NCBI GenBank assembly: GCA_964638865.1
Contig: CAZXBG010000058.1
Location: 1 to 22,190, forward strand
Direction of reading: 5' to 3'
Length of the DNA: 22,190 nucleotides
Source: UBA7236 sp964638865
Lineage (GTDB): Bacteria > Bacteroidota > Bacteroidia > Chitinophagales > BACL12
Part shown: positions 1 through 7,700 of the stretch, piece by piece
How the letters are laid out: each line of letters begins with the position of its first letter
How positions within the stretch are numbered: the first letter of the stretch is position 1
Translations under genes and position numbers: made by a program
The notes under the pieces: generated by a model
Databases searched by the model: none
What the model was told of the DNA's origin: nothing
What the model saw: only the letters and a program-made list of their open reading frames with translations

Positions 1-28
1 AATAGAGGATTGTCCCCAACTTTTAATA

Positions 29-50
29 TTGACCCTTTATTTTGGGTCAA
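29..50. repeat. Inverted repeat (7-bp stem, 8-nt loop)
   Basis: TTGACCC at 29-35 and GGGTCAA at 44-50 form a perfect 7-bp inverted repeat around an 8-nt AT-rich loop. No T-run follows on either strand, so it is not a convincing intrinsic terminator. It may belong to the 3' end of a gene left of the window, or be an operator-like dyad. Nothing else in 1-77 looks functional. Confidence 0.4.
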
Positions 51-77
51 CACTATAATGGTTGATTAAAAAAATAA

Positions 78-113
78 AAAAATCCCGGAATGACTAAATA
101 TTCCGGGATTTTT
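78..113. terminator. Bidirectional rho-independent terminator
   Basis: A perfect stem with AATCCCGGAAT at 81-91 and ATTCCGGGATT at 100-110 extends by three A-T pairs to 78-113, around an 8-nt loop. Read on the minus strand it sits 48 nt after the sulfatase stop codon and is followed by a T-rich tail (complement of 71-80). It has T-rich flanks on both strands, so it could also stop a plus-strand transcript entering from the left. Confidence 0.85.
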
Positions 114-160
114 ATTTGAGTAATATTTCCTTTTAGGATTTGGGAATTTTTAAAATCATT

Positions 161-2608
161 TCATTCCACCACCAATTGTTGTTTCCATTTTTGATCGCCG
201 ATCTGAAATTCGACAATATATACTCCGGCAGGTATTGTGTTATTTAATGTTACCTCCTGATTAGCGGAGCCCGACATTACGGTAGTGTTTTGCGAAAATA
301 TCTCAGCGCCCAGCATGTTGAGGATGTTTATTCTGCCCTCTCCAAAATATGTTGAATTACTGGAAAATCGCACAGTGAAATTATTTGTAGCCGGATTTGG
401 AAATAATAAAATTTCAGCATTATTTAGATAAGGGATCTGTTCTGAACCTTCTTTTAATGTTTGAATTATCAAATAATTTTTTGAAGTGGAGGCGCAACCA
501 TTGAGGTCGATTACCTTACATTTATGATTCCCCGGTAATCCTGCATTAAATTTATTATTTGTTGCTCCCCAAATAATTACATCATTATAATACCATTGAT
601 AAGTATGCCCTATCACTTTTTTCACAGAAAGTTGCACAGGATTATTAATGGTAAGATCATTTGATAAAGAGGAGTTTTTAACCTTAGGTTTCACAACGAT
701 AAATTCGGAAACTACTGTAGGTGCTGATTCCGTGATGCAGCTAGCCGGAGCGGTAAATTTTGCAACATATGTTGCGGCGCTGTTTGCATTGTAAGTGTAA
801 TTTACGGCACCTGAAATAGCGATTCCGTTTTTAAACCATTTTACACTGAAGCCAGGTATGACGGGTGAGGCAGTTAATACAACCGAACCGCCCGGGCAAA
901 AAGTAACAGGCCCGCCAGCAGTTACAATTGGTGTAATAACCACATCGTCGAAAATAAGATCACAATTATTATCTATACCATCGCAATAATCTATTGCAGT
1001 AGGATTAATTAATGCATTTGCATCATTACAATCGGTGGAGTCGAGAACATAACCTGCTACTGGGAAAAGGCTAATAACCAAACTATCTATATTACCAAAA
1101 AGATCTTCATCTGCATCCTGATACCAGTTTTTCAAAAAAATGCCATCATCAATTAAACCATTACAATCCTGATCAAGACTATCCTCTATTTCATAAACAC
1201 CTGCTAATCCACAGGATCTCATATCCATAAGAGCGGTATCACCCAAAGCAACCAGCGAACTATCAAGTAGCATCCTATAATACTGTATAGTTTGCTGGTA
1301 ATCAGGGTTTAATATTTGATTTGTCTGTTGATAAGGATCTACAGTAAAATCATAAAATTCCTCTGTAAAACAATCACATTCGGATTTTAGGTATAAATGA
1401 TTAAAACTGCGTATACCTCTTAAATCGGGTACGTCAAAACCGGTATCTAATGGATCATCATCACCACCATATTCATACCGTGCAAATTTTCTAAGAGTAT
1501 CAGGCTCCGCGGCAAGTCTCAAAGAATGACCCTCAAAACCAAAAGTATTTGGCACATCAATAAGATCTAAGAATGTTGCCGGAATATCAATCAGTTCAAT
1601 CATTTCATCTTCAATTACCGTGGAATCGTTAAACCAGGGAGTATATTTAACAAATAATGGAACATGGAATGATTCTTCCAGCGCAAATACCTTCGCACGC
1701 ATTTGGTGTTCTCCACTGATATAACCATTATCGCTTGTATATAACACAAAAGTATTATCATTAAGACCCTGATCATCCAAATGCGTATTAATATCGCCTA
1801 CCACATCGTCAACCCCTTTTATACAGGCTAATCTGTCTTTAATAAATTTTATAGTAGCCGCAGAATCTTTCACCCAATTACTGGTTGCTTCATAATAAAA
1901 ATCAGGGTAAAGAGTTGGGTAAGGTTCCCAAGCCGGAGGAAGCGGCATGTCAAAGTCATCATAAATATGTTTATATGCAGTTTGTACGGTATTTGGCGGA
2001 TGAGGCGCAAAAGGGAAAAAGAATAGTGCAAATGGCCTGTCATTGTGAACTTGGGTGGAATCAAGAAAATCATTCACAAAGTTGCCCAAAACGTTTGTGC
2101 AATGTTGCGAATAGAATGTATTTACTCCATTTACGGTATAATAGGTATTAATATATTCATCTTCGGTCATAGTAACGTAAAAGTCAAAATCTGTTGGCTG
2201 ACCGAATCCCTGTCCGTATTTGCCGAAAAAACCCATATAATAACCTTGGTCGTGTAATATTTTAGTTATGGTAGCAAGGGAATCAGAAAAGTCGTAATTA
2301 TTATTCTCCACCCCATGCTGATGTGCATACAGGCCGGTATATATAGATGCCCGGCTGGGAGCACACATCGGAGTTGGCGCATAGGTTTTTTTAAAATTTA
2401 CCCCTTCATTAGCTATTCTTTCAATAGCGGGCAGTTCAAACCAGGAAGGTGCTCCTGTTGGCCGATACTCGTCATATCGACCATCATCCACCATTATAAA
2501 TACAATATTGGGATTTGAAGGCGGGGGAGTTTGTGCAAAACTTTTCCCTAAACACAACAAAAGCAGAACCGAAGCGATTGTAGTGCAGAACATGTGTGTG
2601 TGTTTCAT
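161..2608 (-). CDS. Secreted formylglycine sulfatase with MopE-like, Ig-like and T9SS sorting domains
   Basis: A family S1 (formylglycine-dependent) sulfatase predicted to cleave sulfate esters outside the cell; the substrate cannot be told. Of 815 residues, 1-25 are a signal peptide ending in SFAQ. The catalytic domain (about 33-460) has metal-binding D41-D42, the CxPSR signature at 82-86 (C82 is the formylglycine precursor), GFFGK to K130, H203 in PHPP, and D293-N294 with H301. The His that usually follows GK(W/Y) in the second sulfatase signature is absent here (GKYGQG). After it come MopE-like putative metal-binding segments (about 471-555, rich in DxDxD and CDGIDNNCD), two Ig-like regions (about 560-715) and a T9SS type A sorting domain (about 733-815, LFPNPATNNF to the end). 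At 815 aa it is much longer than a plain sulfatase because of this C-terminal half. No maturase or partner carbohydrate gene is next to it. It is divergent from the amidotransferase gene. Confidence 0.92.
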   Translation of the reverse strand: MKHTHMFCTTIASVLLLLCLGKSFAQTPPPSNPNIVFIMVDDGRYDEYRPTGAPSWFELPAIERIANEGVNFKKTYAPTPMCAPSRASIYTGLYAHQHGVENNNYDFSDSLATITKILHDQGYYMGFFGKYGQGFGQPTDFDFYVTMTEDEYINTYYTVNGVNTFYSQHCTNVLGNFVNDFLDSTQVHNDRPFALFFFPFAPHPPNTVQTAYKHIYDDFDMPLPPAWEPYPTLYPDFYYEATSNWVKDSAATIKFIKDRLACIKGVDDVVGDINTHLDDQGLNDNTFVLYTSDNGYISGEHQMRAKVFALEESFHVPLFVKYTPWFNDSTVIEDEMIELIDIPATFLDLIDVPNTFGFEGHSLRLAAEPDTLRKFARYEYGGDDDPLDTGFDVPDLRGIRSFNHLYLKSECDCFTEEFYDFTVDPYQQTNQILNPDYQQTIQYYRMLLDSSLVALGDTALMDMRSCGLAGVYEIEDSLDQDCNGLIDDGIFLKNWYQDADEDLFGNIDSLVISLFPVAGYVLDSTDCNDANALINPTAIDYCDGIDNNCDLIFDDVVITPIVTAGGPVTFCPGGSVVLTASPVIPGFSVKWFKNGIAISGAVNYTYNANSAATYVAKFTAPASCITESAPTVVSEFIVVKPKVKNSSLSNDLTINNPVQLSVKKVIGHTYQWYYNDVIIWGATNNKFNAGLPGNHKCKVIDLNGCASTSKNYLIIQTLKEGSEQIPYLNNAEILLFPNPATNNFTVRFSSNSTYFGEGRINILNMLGAEIFSQNTTVMSGSANQEVTLNNTIPAGVYIVEFQIGDQKWKQQLVVE

Positions 2609-2661
2609 ACTATAAATCAGTTGTTGACAGTGATATTAATAATTCAAAAAGGTTGACTTAA

Positions 2662-2669
2662 CAAAGATA
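2662..2669 (-). promoter_or_regulatory. Bacteroidota -7 box of the sulfatase gene
   Basis: The minus strand reads TATCTTTG, an exact match to the TAnnTTTG -7 consensus, 53 nt before the ATG. No clear -33 TTG was found at the expected distance, so this rests on the -7 box alone. Confidence 0.45.
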
Positions 2670-2685
2670 AACTATTTTATTAAGA

Positions 2686-2693
2686 TAAATTTG
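2686..2693 (+). promoter_or_regulatory. Possible -7 box of the amidotransferase gene
   Basis: TAAATTTG matches TAnnTTTG, 90 nt before the ATG of the glutamine amidotransferase. The nearest TTG upstream (2653-2655) is 30 nt away, too far for a normal -33 element, so support is modest. Together with the minus-strand box at 2662-2669 it makes 2609-2783 a divergent promoter region. Confidence 0.3.
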
Positions 2694-2783
2694 AACTTTT
2701 CATAATTGAACCAAATCGAAAAAAAGGTACGTTGATAACATGGTAAACACCGTTTTTTAAATTTTTTAACTTAGCGACTTGTA

Positions 2784-3602
2784 ATGCCTAAGCAGAAAAA
2801 GATCAGCCTTGCTATTCTCGATATGTATGAAAACGCTCCAAACGAGGGTATGCGTTGCATCAGAGCTATAGTGCAAGAGCTCAGCGACTTTGTAGATTGG
2901 CAGGAATTTGATGTAAGGTACAAAAATGAGGTCCCAAACAAGAAATTCGATATTTACATTTCCACCGGTGGTCCGGGCAGCCCTTTTGACGGCGAAGGTA
3001 AGGAATGGGAGAAAAAATATTTCGATCTTGTTGATACCATTTGGGCACACAATCAGAACGGGAATAAAAGCAAAAAATATTTGTTTGCAATTTGTCATTC
3101 TTTTCAACTGCTAGGCCGGCATTTTGATTTAGGGAATATTTGTCAGCGAAGGTCCAATGCATTTGGTGTATTTCCGGTTCACAGAACCGAAATTGCCAAA
3201 CAGGATCATTTTTTCCACAGTTTACCGGACCCTTATTACGTTGTAGATAGTCGTGACTGGCAAATGATAGAACCAAACTATGAAAAGATGAAAGCATTAG
3301 GTGCCAGTATACTTGCCATTGAAAAAAAGCGGGAACATGTTGAGTTGGAAAGGGCAGTAATGGCTCTGAAACTAAGTAATGAGATGTATATGACCCAGTT
3401 TCACCCCGAAGCAGATGCGGAAGGTATGCTGCGCCATTTTGCCAATCCGGAGCGACGCAATAAAATTATAAGCAGTCACGGAGATTGGAAATTGGAGGAT
3501 ATGATCCGTTCACTGAGTGACCCGTTAAAAATTCCATTAACGCATAAGGAAATAATACCCTCTTTTTTGAGGTCGGCAATTAATGCAATTAAAATGAATT
3601 GA
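2784..3602 (+). CDS. Class I glutamine amidotransferase (GMP synthase-like), stand-alone
   Basis: A 272-residue cytoplasmic protein with the full class I (triad) glutaminase set: an oxyanion-loop segment STGGPGSP (60-67), the nucleophile C104 in FAICHSFQLLG, and H207 with E209 in QFHPEAD. Such domains release ammonia from glutamine and pass it to a synthetase, or hydrolyse gamma-glutamyl amides. There is no attached synthetase domain. The C-terminal 60 residues are a lysine- and arginine-bearing extension not usual in the bare domain. The next gene, 71 bp downstream on the same strand, is a probable ATP-grasp ligase, which would supply the missing acceptor half. This is not guaA, since the PPi-synthetase domain is lacking. 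A gamma-glutamyl hydrolase role is an alternative. Confidence 0.8.
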   Translation: MPKQKKISLAILDMYENAPNEGMRCIRAIVQELSDFVDWQEFDVRYKNEVPNKKFDIYISTGGPGSPFDGEGKEWEKKYFDLVDTIWAHNQNGNKSKKYLFAICHSFQLLGRHFDLGNICQRRSNAFGVFPVHRTEIAKQDHFFHSLPDPYYVVDSRDWQMIEPNYEKMKALGASILAIEKKREHVELERAVMALKLSNEMYMTQFHPEADAEGMLRHFANPERRNKIISSHGDWKLEDMIRSLSDPLKIPLTHKEIIPSFLRSAINAIKMN

Positions 3603-3673
3603 AAAAATAAAAATTATGATAATTCTCTTCTTAAATTTTATTTTTTTTTGTTACATCAATTAATAAAAACACG

Positions 3674-4867
3674 ATGATTAAAAGTGCGAGATTAAAATAC
3701 AATTCCGGTTTCAGCGATGAAAAATATGCTAATTTTATTGCAGAATCCAATAGTGATCCTCAACATAAAATTGAATTTAAAATTTGTGAGACTCCCGTTT
3801 TTATTCCTGCTGATTTCAGAGACAAATTAATAACTGCAGGAAATGAGATAATCGAATTAATTTGCCATCCCGACTTTACAAAAGAAACACAGAAAGCAAT
3901 TCCTGAAAATATATTTGTTCCCGGTGAGGAAGGCAAACCTGTTTTTATTGCACTCGATTTTGGCATTTGCGAAAACGAAAATGGTGAATTATTGCCGCAG
4001 TTGATTGAGATGCAAGGTTTTGCTTCGCTTTATGCCTGGCAACACGCATTAGGAATTAATTACCGCAAACACTTTGATATTCCGGATAATGTTTCTCATT
4101 TATTTAATGGGCTTGATGAAAATTCCTATATATCATTATTAAAAACAAACATCATTGGAGATCATGATCCTAAAAATGTAATTGTTTTGGAAATAGAACC
4201 CACCAATCAAAAAACATGGATAGATTTTTATCTTACAAAAAAATTATTGGGAATTGAACCGGTTTGTATTTCAGAAATTATTAAGGAAGGCGATAAATTA
4301 TTTTATAGGTCTGGTGGAGAAAAAATTCACATAAAAAGAATTTATAATCGCCTCATATTTGATGAGCTGGAGGCGAAACCGGATCTTAAATATGAATGGA
4401 AATTAACAGAAGCTGCAGAGGTGGAATGGGTGTGTCATCCGAATTGGTTTTTTCGAATTAGTAAATACACCTTGCCTTTTATAAAAAGCAAATATGTGCC
4501 TGAAACACATTTTCTTAATGCCTTAAAAACTATACCCTCCGATCTTGAGAACTATGTATTAAAACCTTTGTTCTCATTTGCGGGACAAGGAGTGGTTTTC
4601 AATATTACTCCGGAGTCATTGGAAAACGCTTTGTTACATGCAGAAAATTACATTTTACAGCGAAAAGCTACGTATAAACCTGTAATAGAAACACTGGATG
4701 AAGCTGCAAAATGTGAAATACGACTCATGTATATTTGGGAGCAAAACAAACCCCGGCCTACCTTAGCCATTAATCTCACACGCCTGAGTAAAGGCGTAAT
4801 GATTGGTGTTGATTTTAATAAAAACAAAACCTGGGTGGGTGGAACTGTGGGTTATTTTGAGAAATAA
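3674..4867 (+). CDS. Probable ATP-grasp ligase-like protein
   Basis: A 397-residue cytoplasmic protein without signal peptide or membrane segments. Its C-terminal third looks like an ATP-grasp nucleotide site: YVLKPLFSFAGQGVV (294-308) resembles the lysine plus glycine-rich loop that closes over ATP, YILQRK (326-331) the hinge strand, and CEIRLMYIW (347-355) with INLTRLSKG (366-374) the acidic/Asn metal-binding end. An earlier segment, ALDFGICENENGELLPQLIEMQGFASLY (in 93-120), recalls the substrate-side motif of circularly permuted ATP-grasp enzymes of the glutathionylspermidine synthetase type. ATP-grasp enzymes join a carboxylate to an amine through an acyl phosphate. The substrate is unknown. 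Placement just after a stand-alone glutaminase suggests the two work together. The family call is from motif reading only and is moderately secure. Confidence 0.55.
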   Translation: MIKSARLKYNSGFSDEKYANFIAESNSDPQHKIEFKICETPVFIPADFRDKLITAGNEIIELICHPDFTKETQKAIPENIFVPGEEGKPVFIALDFGICENENGELLPQLIEMQGFASLYAWQHALGINYRKHFDIPDNVSHLFNGLDENSYISLLKTNIIGDHDPKNVIVLEIEPTNQKTWIDFYLTKKLLGIEPVCISEIIKEGDKLFYRSGGEKIHIKRIYNRLIFDELEAKPDLKYEWKLTEAAEVEWVCHPNWFFRISKYTLPFIKSKYVPETHFLNALKTIPSDLENYVLKPLFSFAGQGVVFNITPESLENALLHAENYILQRKATYKPVIETLDEAAKCEIRLMYIWEQNKPRPTLAINLTRLSKGVMIGVDFNKNKTWVGGTVGYFEK

Positions 4868-4945
4868 GTGACATTCATTTTATTCTTTTCACAGGGAAAA
4901 AAAATATACCCACAGCCTTTTTTTTCAATTTTCATTTCTTTCCAG

Positions 4946-4953
4946 TACCTTTA
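4946..4953 (+). promoter_or_regulatory. Weak -7-like box before the lipoprotein gene
   Basis: TACCTTTA matches TAnnTTTG at all but the last base and lies 21 nt before the chosen ATG. No TTG lies at the -33 distance. The 107-bp gap 4868-4974 holds no other clear signal. Confidence 0.25.
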
Positions 4954-4974
4954 TCTGCATAAATTTTGATTAAG

Positions 4975-5511
4975 ATGATAAAAACGACTTCAATCCTGCT
5001 CCTGTTGACCACACTAATTTTTTCCTGCCAAAAAGTGGAGGACGAACCCGAACCGATAGTTTTAGTGAGTCATGGTTCCTTTGAAACCGAAGGCACGTTT
5101 ACCACTGATGGTTGGATCACGAATAATACTTCCTCTGACCCAAATACACCGGTAAACGGTGGAGTTTGGTCACTGCGAATTGATCCTGATCTTGTTCCTG
5201 AGGAAGGGTATGCCGATTTCATCATGAATGGATTGGAAGGATCCAAAAAATATAAACTCACTGCCTGTATAAATTCTTTTGATAACTGGCCCGGTTCTGT
5301 TTCACTCAGAAAAGTGGAGTCCGGTGGCGCCGTAACAGTTTTGGATACGGAATCATCTGATGAAAATGCCTGGATATTAAAAACATTGGATATCAATACC
5401 ACATTTAATGCAGGTGATCAATTAGTAATTCGTTTAAGCGGTGGATCAACGGAAACTCCTGCTGCCAGTAAATATGTATTATTTGATCTAATCGAATTAA
5501 CGGAACAATAA
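4975..5511 (+). CDS. Small lipoprotein with a probable beta-sandwich (carbohydrate-binding-like) domain
   Basis: A 178-residue lipoprotein. The N-terminus MIKTTSILLLLTTLIFSC is a lipoprotein signal with the lipobox cysteine at 18, followed by an acidic stretch (VEDEPEPE-like) that in Bacteroidota often directs surface export. The rest resembles a jelly-roll module: NGSFE-type opening (HGSFETEG), GWITNN, GGVWSLRID, a central KYKLTACI strand and a closing SKYVLFDLIEL strand. That layout is typical of carbohydrate-binding or DUF642-like domains, but I cannot name the family. A longer reading would begin at TTG 4966; ATG 4975 gives a cleaner signal peptide and is preferred. No enzyme partner is adjacent. 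Confidence 0.7.
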   Translation: MIKTTSILLLLTTLIFSCQKVEDEPEPIVLVSHGSFETEGTFTTDGWITNNTSSDPNTPVNGGVWSLRIDPDLVPEEGYADFIMNGLEGSKKYKLTACINSFDNWPGSVSLRKVESGGAVTVLDTESSDENAWILKTLDINTTFNAGDQLVIRLSGGSTETPAASKYVLFDLIELTEQ

Positions 5512-5548
5512 AGTAATAATTTCTGTTGAATGGTATTAAACCCAAAAT

Positions 5549-5998
5549 ATGGCGAGTATATACAATCAACAAGATGCTGAAAGTTACATAGCAAGAATAA
5601 ATCTTTTAACACCTATTTCTCAGCATATATGGGGATCCATGACAGTTGCACAAATGCTTGCGCATATTCAGCAACCTATACGTGTTGCATTGGGGGAATT
5701 CAAAGCTAAAAGAACTATTATCGGAATTTTATTTGGCGGTATAGCAAAAAAAGGATTGATAAATGAAAAACCATTTAAACAGGGTTTACCCACTGCTAAC
5801 AGTTTTGTTATCGAAAACGACCGCAATTTCAACTACGAAAAAGCAAAAGCAATAGAACTTATACAAAAATTAACTGCTGTGGGGCCATCCGGAGTTACTA
5901 AAGATAAACATCCGATTTTCGGGAAATTATCTGCTGAGGAATGGGACGTATTAACGGTGAAACATTTAGATCATCATTTACGCCAATTCGGTGTGTGA
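5549..5998 (+). CDS. DUF1569 family protein (DinB-like four-helix fold)
   Basis: A 149-residue protein that matches DUF1569, a branch of the DinB/YfiT metal-binding four-helix superfamily. Visible family marks are WGSMTVAQMLAHIQQP (28-43, with H39) and the C-terminal KHLDHHLRQFG (138-148, with H139, H142 and H143), which would supply the histidine ligands of a divalent metal. DinB-superfamily members include thiol-dependent transferases, but no activity is established for DUF1569. The gene starts 37 bp after the lipoprotein, and its stop overlaps the GTG start of the next gene by 4 bp, so these genes probably form one transcript. Confidence 0.82.
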   Translation: MASIYNQQDAESYIARINLLTPISQHIWGSMTVAQMLAHIQQPIRVALGEFKAKRTIIGILFGGIAKKGLINEKPFKQGLPTANSFVIENDRNFNYEKAKAIELIQKLTAVGPSGVTKDKHPIFGKLSAEEWDVLTVKHLDHHLRQFGV

Positions 5999-6462
5999 AG
6001 GAAATTAAAGGAGATATTACTAAAAGGGAGTTCTCTAAACCAATAATAAGATCCATTATTTTTGCGTGTTTCGGCGTAAGTGCGGAGATACTATTTACGG
6101 GGTTAAAATATAACCTCATCCTACCGGTTATTAATAAGGAAGAAATTCAGTGGGGACTTGCCGGAACTTCCTATGTATGGATGTTTTTTATTTATGGTTC
6201 CATTCCATTTATATTTCCGTTGATTTACAACAAAATAAAAAATATTAATATATTATTACGGGCTACCATTTATGCTACTATATGCTTAAGTATAGAATAT
6301 ATTTCCGGTTTTATTTTGGAAATTTTAACAGGAAGCTGCCCATGGTTATATACCGAAGGATTACACTTAAACGGATATATTAGATTGGACTATTTTCCAA
6401 TTTGGATGTTATTTGGATTTATTACGGAAAAGCTCTGGCTTTATTTAATTAAAACTATTTAG
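5995..6462 (+). CDS. Four-helix membrane protein, PF06541 (ABC_trans_CmpB)-like
   Basis: A 155-residue integral membrane protein. I place the start at GTG 5995, where GTGA overlaps the DUF1569 stop. An upstream ATG at 5941 would put 18 extra non-membrane codons inside DUF1569. Four hydrophobic helices lie at about 18-40, 56-78, 88-110 and 132-153. The segment IEYISGFILEILTG (100-113) followed by PWLY and LNGYIRL (125-131) resembles the conserved core of the putative ABC-transporter type IV / CmpB-like family (EY.sG..lE..tg..W.Y....N..G). The transport role is only a family label. The gene converges on the desaturase and overlaps it by 8 bp (6455-6462). Confidence 0.55.
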   Translation: MKEIKGDITKREFSKPIIRSIIFACFGVSAEILFTGLKYNLILPVINKEEIQWGLAGTSYVWMFFIYGSIPFIFPLIYNKIKNINILLRATIYATICLSIEYISGFILEILTGSCPWLYTEGLHLNGYIRLDYFPIWMLFGFITEKLWLYLIKTI

Positions 6463-7552
6463 CCATTAGTGTATTATTTCCAATTTGTTTCAATACTCTA
6501 ACATGGGAACCAAGTGCATCCCAAAATGTAGTTTTTTCATAATAGGGAATGCCAAATTCGAGTGCTGTCTTTTTAACAATTGGTGCAATATTTTTATAAT
6601 GGATATGACAAATATTATAAAATAAATGATGTTCCACCTGATAATTTAATCCCCCCACAAACCAACTTAATACTCTATTCTTTTTTGCAAAATTAGCTGT
6701 TGTTTCCAATTGATGAATTGCCCATGCGTTTTCTATTTCGCCATTTTCTGTAGGAACAGGATGATCGGTTTCTTCAATAACATGTGCAAGCTGGAATATA
6801 GTGGTAACAATTAATCCTGTAGCGAATTGCATCATTAAAAATCCCAATAAAATATACCCGAAACCATAACCGGAAACCAAAGCGGGAAGAAGTAATATCA
6901 CTGCAAAATAAAATATTTTACTAACGATCAATTTTACCATTTCGCCGGTGGGTTTACCGCCGCTGCCTTTTGTAAGGCCATTTTTATTGTAGCGGATAAG
7001 TTGATTAAAATCTTTATTTAAGGTCCATCCCAAAGTGGCCAAACAATAAATAACAAATGCATACAAATGCTGATATTTATGAATGAAACGCAACTTGCCA
7101 TGCGGCGATAAACGAAGTATTGGTTTGTCGTGAATATCTTCATCCATTCCATAAATATTTGTATAGGTATGATGGAGGATATTATGTTGAACGCGCCAGG
7201 TAAATTTACTTCCACCCACCAGATACATAGTGCGGCTGAGCATATTATTTACAAAGGCATATTTTGAATAAGCTCCGTGATTTGCATCATGCATTACGCT
7301 CATTCCTGTTCCTGAAGCTCCGATGCCCATAACAATCCACATAATAAAAGTGGCCCAAACTGGAAGTATACCGGTAACTATAATGATAAAAGGAACAATA
7401 TAAAGCGATAACATCACCACGGTTTTTATCACCATGCGGTAATCACCCGTTTTGGGTATCTTATTGTCCTCGAAATAACTGTTAACACGACTGCGAAGAG
7501 TAGCGAAAAATTCGGTTCGCGGTCTTTCTACAAATTTTATTTTTCCTTTCAT
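6455..7552 (-). CDS. Membrane fatty acid (acyl-CoA/acyl-lipid) desaturase
   Basis: A 365-residue membrane di-iron desaturase that introduces a double bond into an acyl chain. The three histidine boxes are intact: HDANH (88-92), HNILHH (123-128) and QVEHH (305-309). A Gln rather than His opening the third box is the mark of front-end (delta-5/6, linoleoyl-CoA-type) desaturases. No cytochrome b5 domain is fused, so the electron donor must be separate. Hydrophobic pairs at about 45-85 and 210-260 fit four membrane spans. Start chosen at ATG 7552 (MKGKIKF). A TTG seven codons upstream lies inside the promoter -7 box and is rejected. Regulation by membrane fluidity is usual for the family but not shown here. 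Confidence 0.9.
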   Translation of the reverse strand: MKGKIKFVERPRTEFFATLRSRVNSYFEDNKIPKTGDYRMVIKTVVMLSLYIVPFIIIVTGILPVWATFIMWIVMGIGASGTGMSVMHDANHGAYSKYAFVNNMLSRTMYLVGGSKFTWRVQHNILHHTYTNIYGMDEDIHDKPILRLSPHGKLRFIHKYQHLYAFVIYCLATLGWTLNKDFNQLIRYNKNGLTKGSGGKPTGEMVKLIVSKIFYFAVILLLPALVSGYGFGYILLGFLMMQFATGLIVTTIFQLAHVIEETDHPVPTENGEIENAWAIHQLETTANFAKKNRVLSWFVGGLNYQVEHHLFYNICHIHYKNIAPIVKKTALEFGIPYYEKTTFWDALGSHVRVLKQIGNNTLMAK

Positions 7553-7570
7553 TTTTATGACTGTCGGGTG

Positions 7571-7578
7571 CAAAGTTA
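7571..7578 (-). promoter_or_regulatory. -7 box of the desaturase gene
   Basis: The minus strand reads TAACTTTG, an exact TAnnTTTG, 19 nt before the ATG at 7552. It continues as TAACTTTGCACCC, nearly the same as the box before typA. A TTT rather than TTG lies at the -33 distance. Confidence 0.55.
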
Positions 7579-7596
7579 CTGGTTATAAGGTATTTT

Positions 7597-7630
7597 AAAA
7601 AGGACGAAAGTATGATATTCATCGTCTTTT
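7597..7630 (-). terminator. Weak hairpin terminator after typA
   Basis: On the minus strand AAAAGACGA (7630-7622) pairs with TCGTC (7607-7603); after a bulged C, a run of five T (7601-7597) both continues the stem and forms the tail. It lies about 70 nt after the typA stop codon and just upstream of the desaturase promoter. The stem is short, so confidence is low to moderate. Confidence 0.35.
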
Positions 7631-7700
7631 ATACACATATGTACAGCAATTGCACAATTACAACGTAGCAACCCCTAAATGTAGCATAAGGTTCAAAATT

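Noticed and set aside
29..50. First hairpin considered as an intrinsic terminator
   Set aside because: The stem is perfect but neither side has a T-run, unlike the hairpin at 78-113.
2766..3297. Minus-strand open frames (up to 138 codons) opposite the glutamine amidotransferase
   Set aside because: They lie entirely against a gene with clear catalytic motifs and have no recognisable features.
5941..5994. Upstream ATG extension of the PF06541-like membrane protein
   Set aside because: It would add 18 codons lying inside DUF1569; the GTG at 5995 gives a standard 4-bp overlap and a normal short N-terminus.
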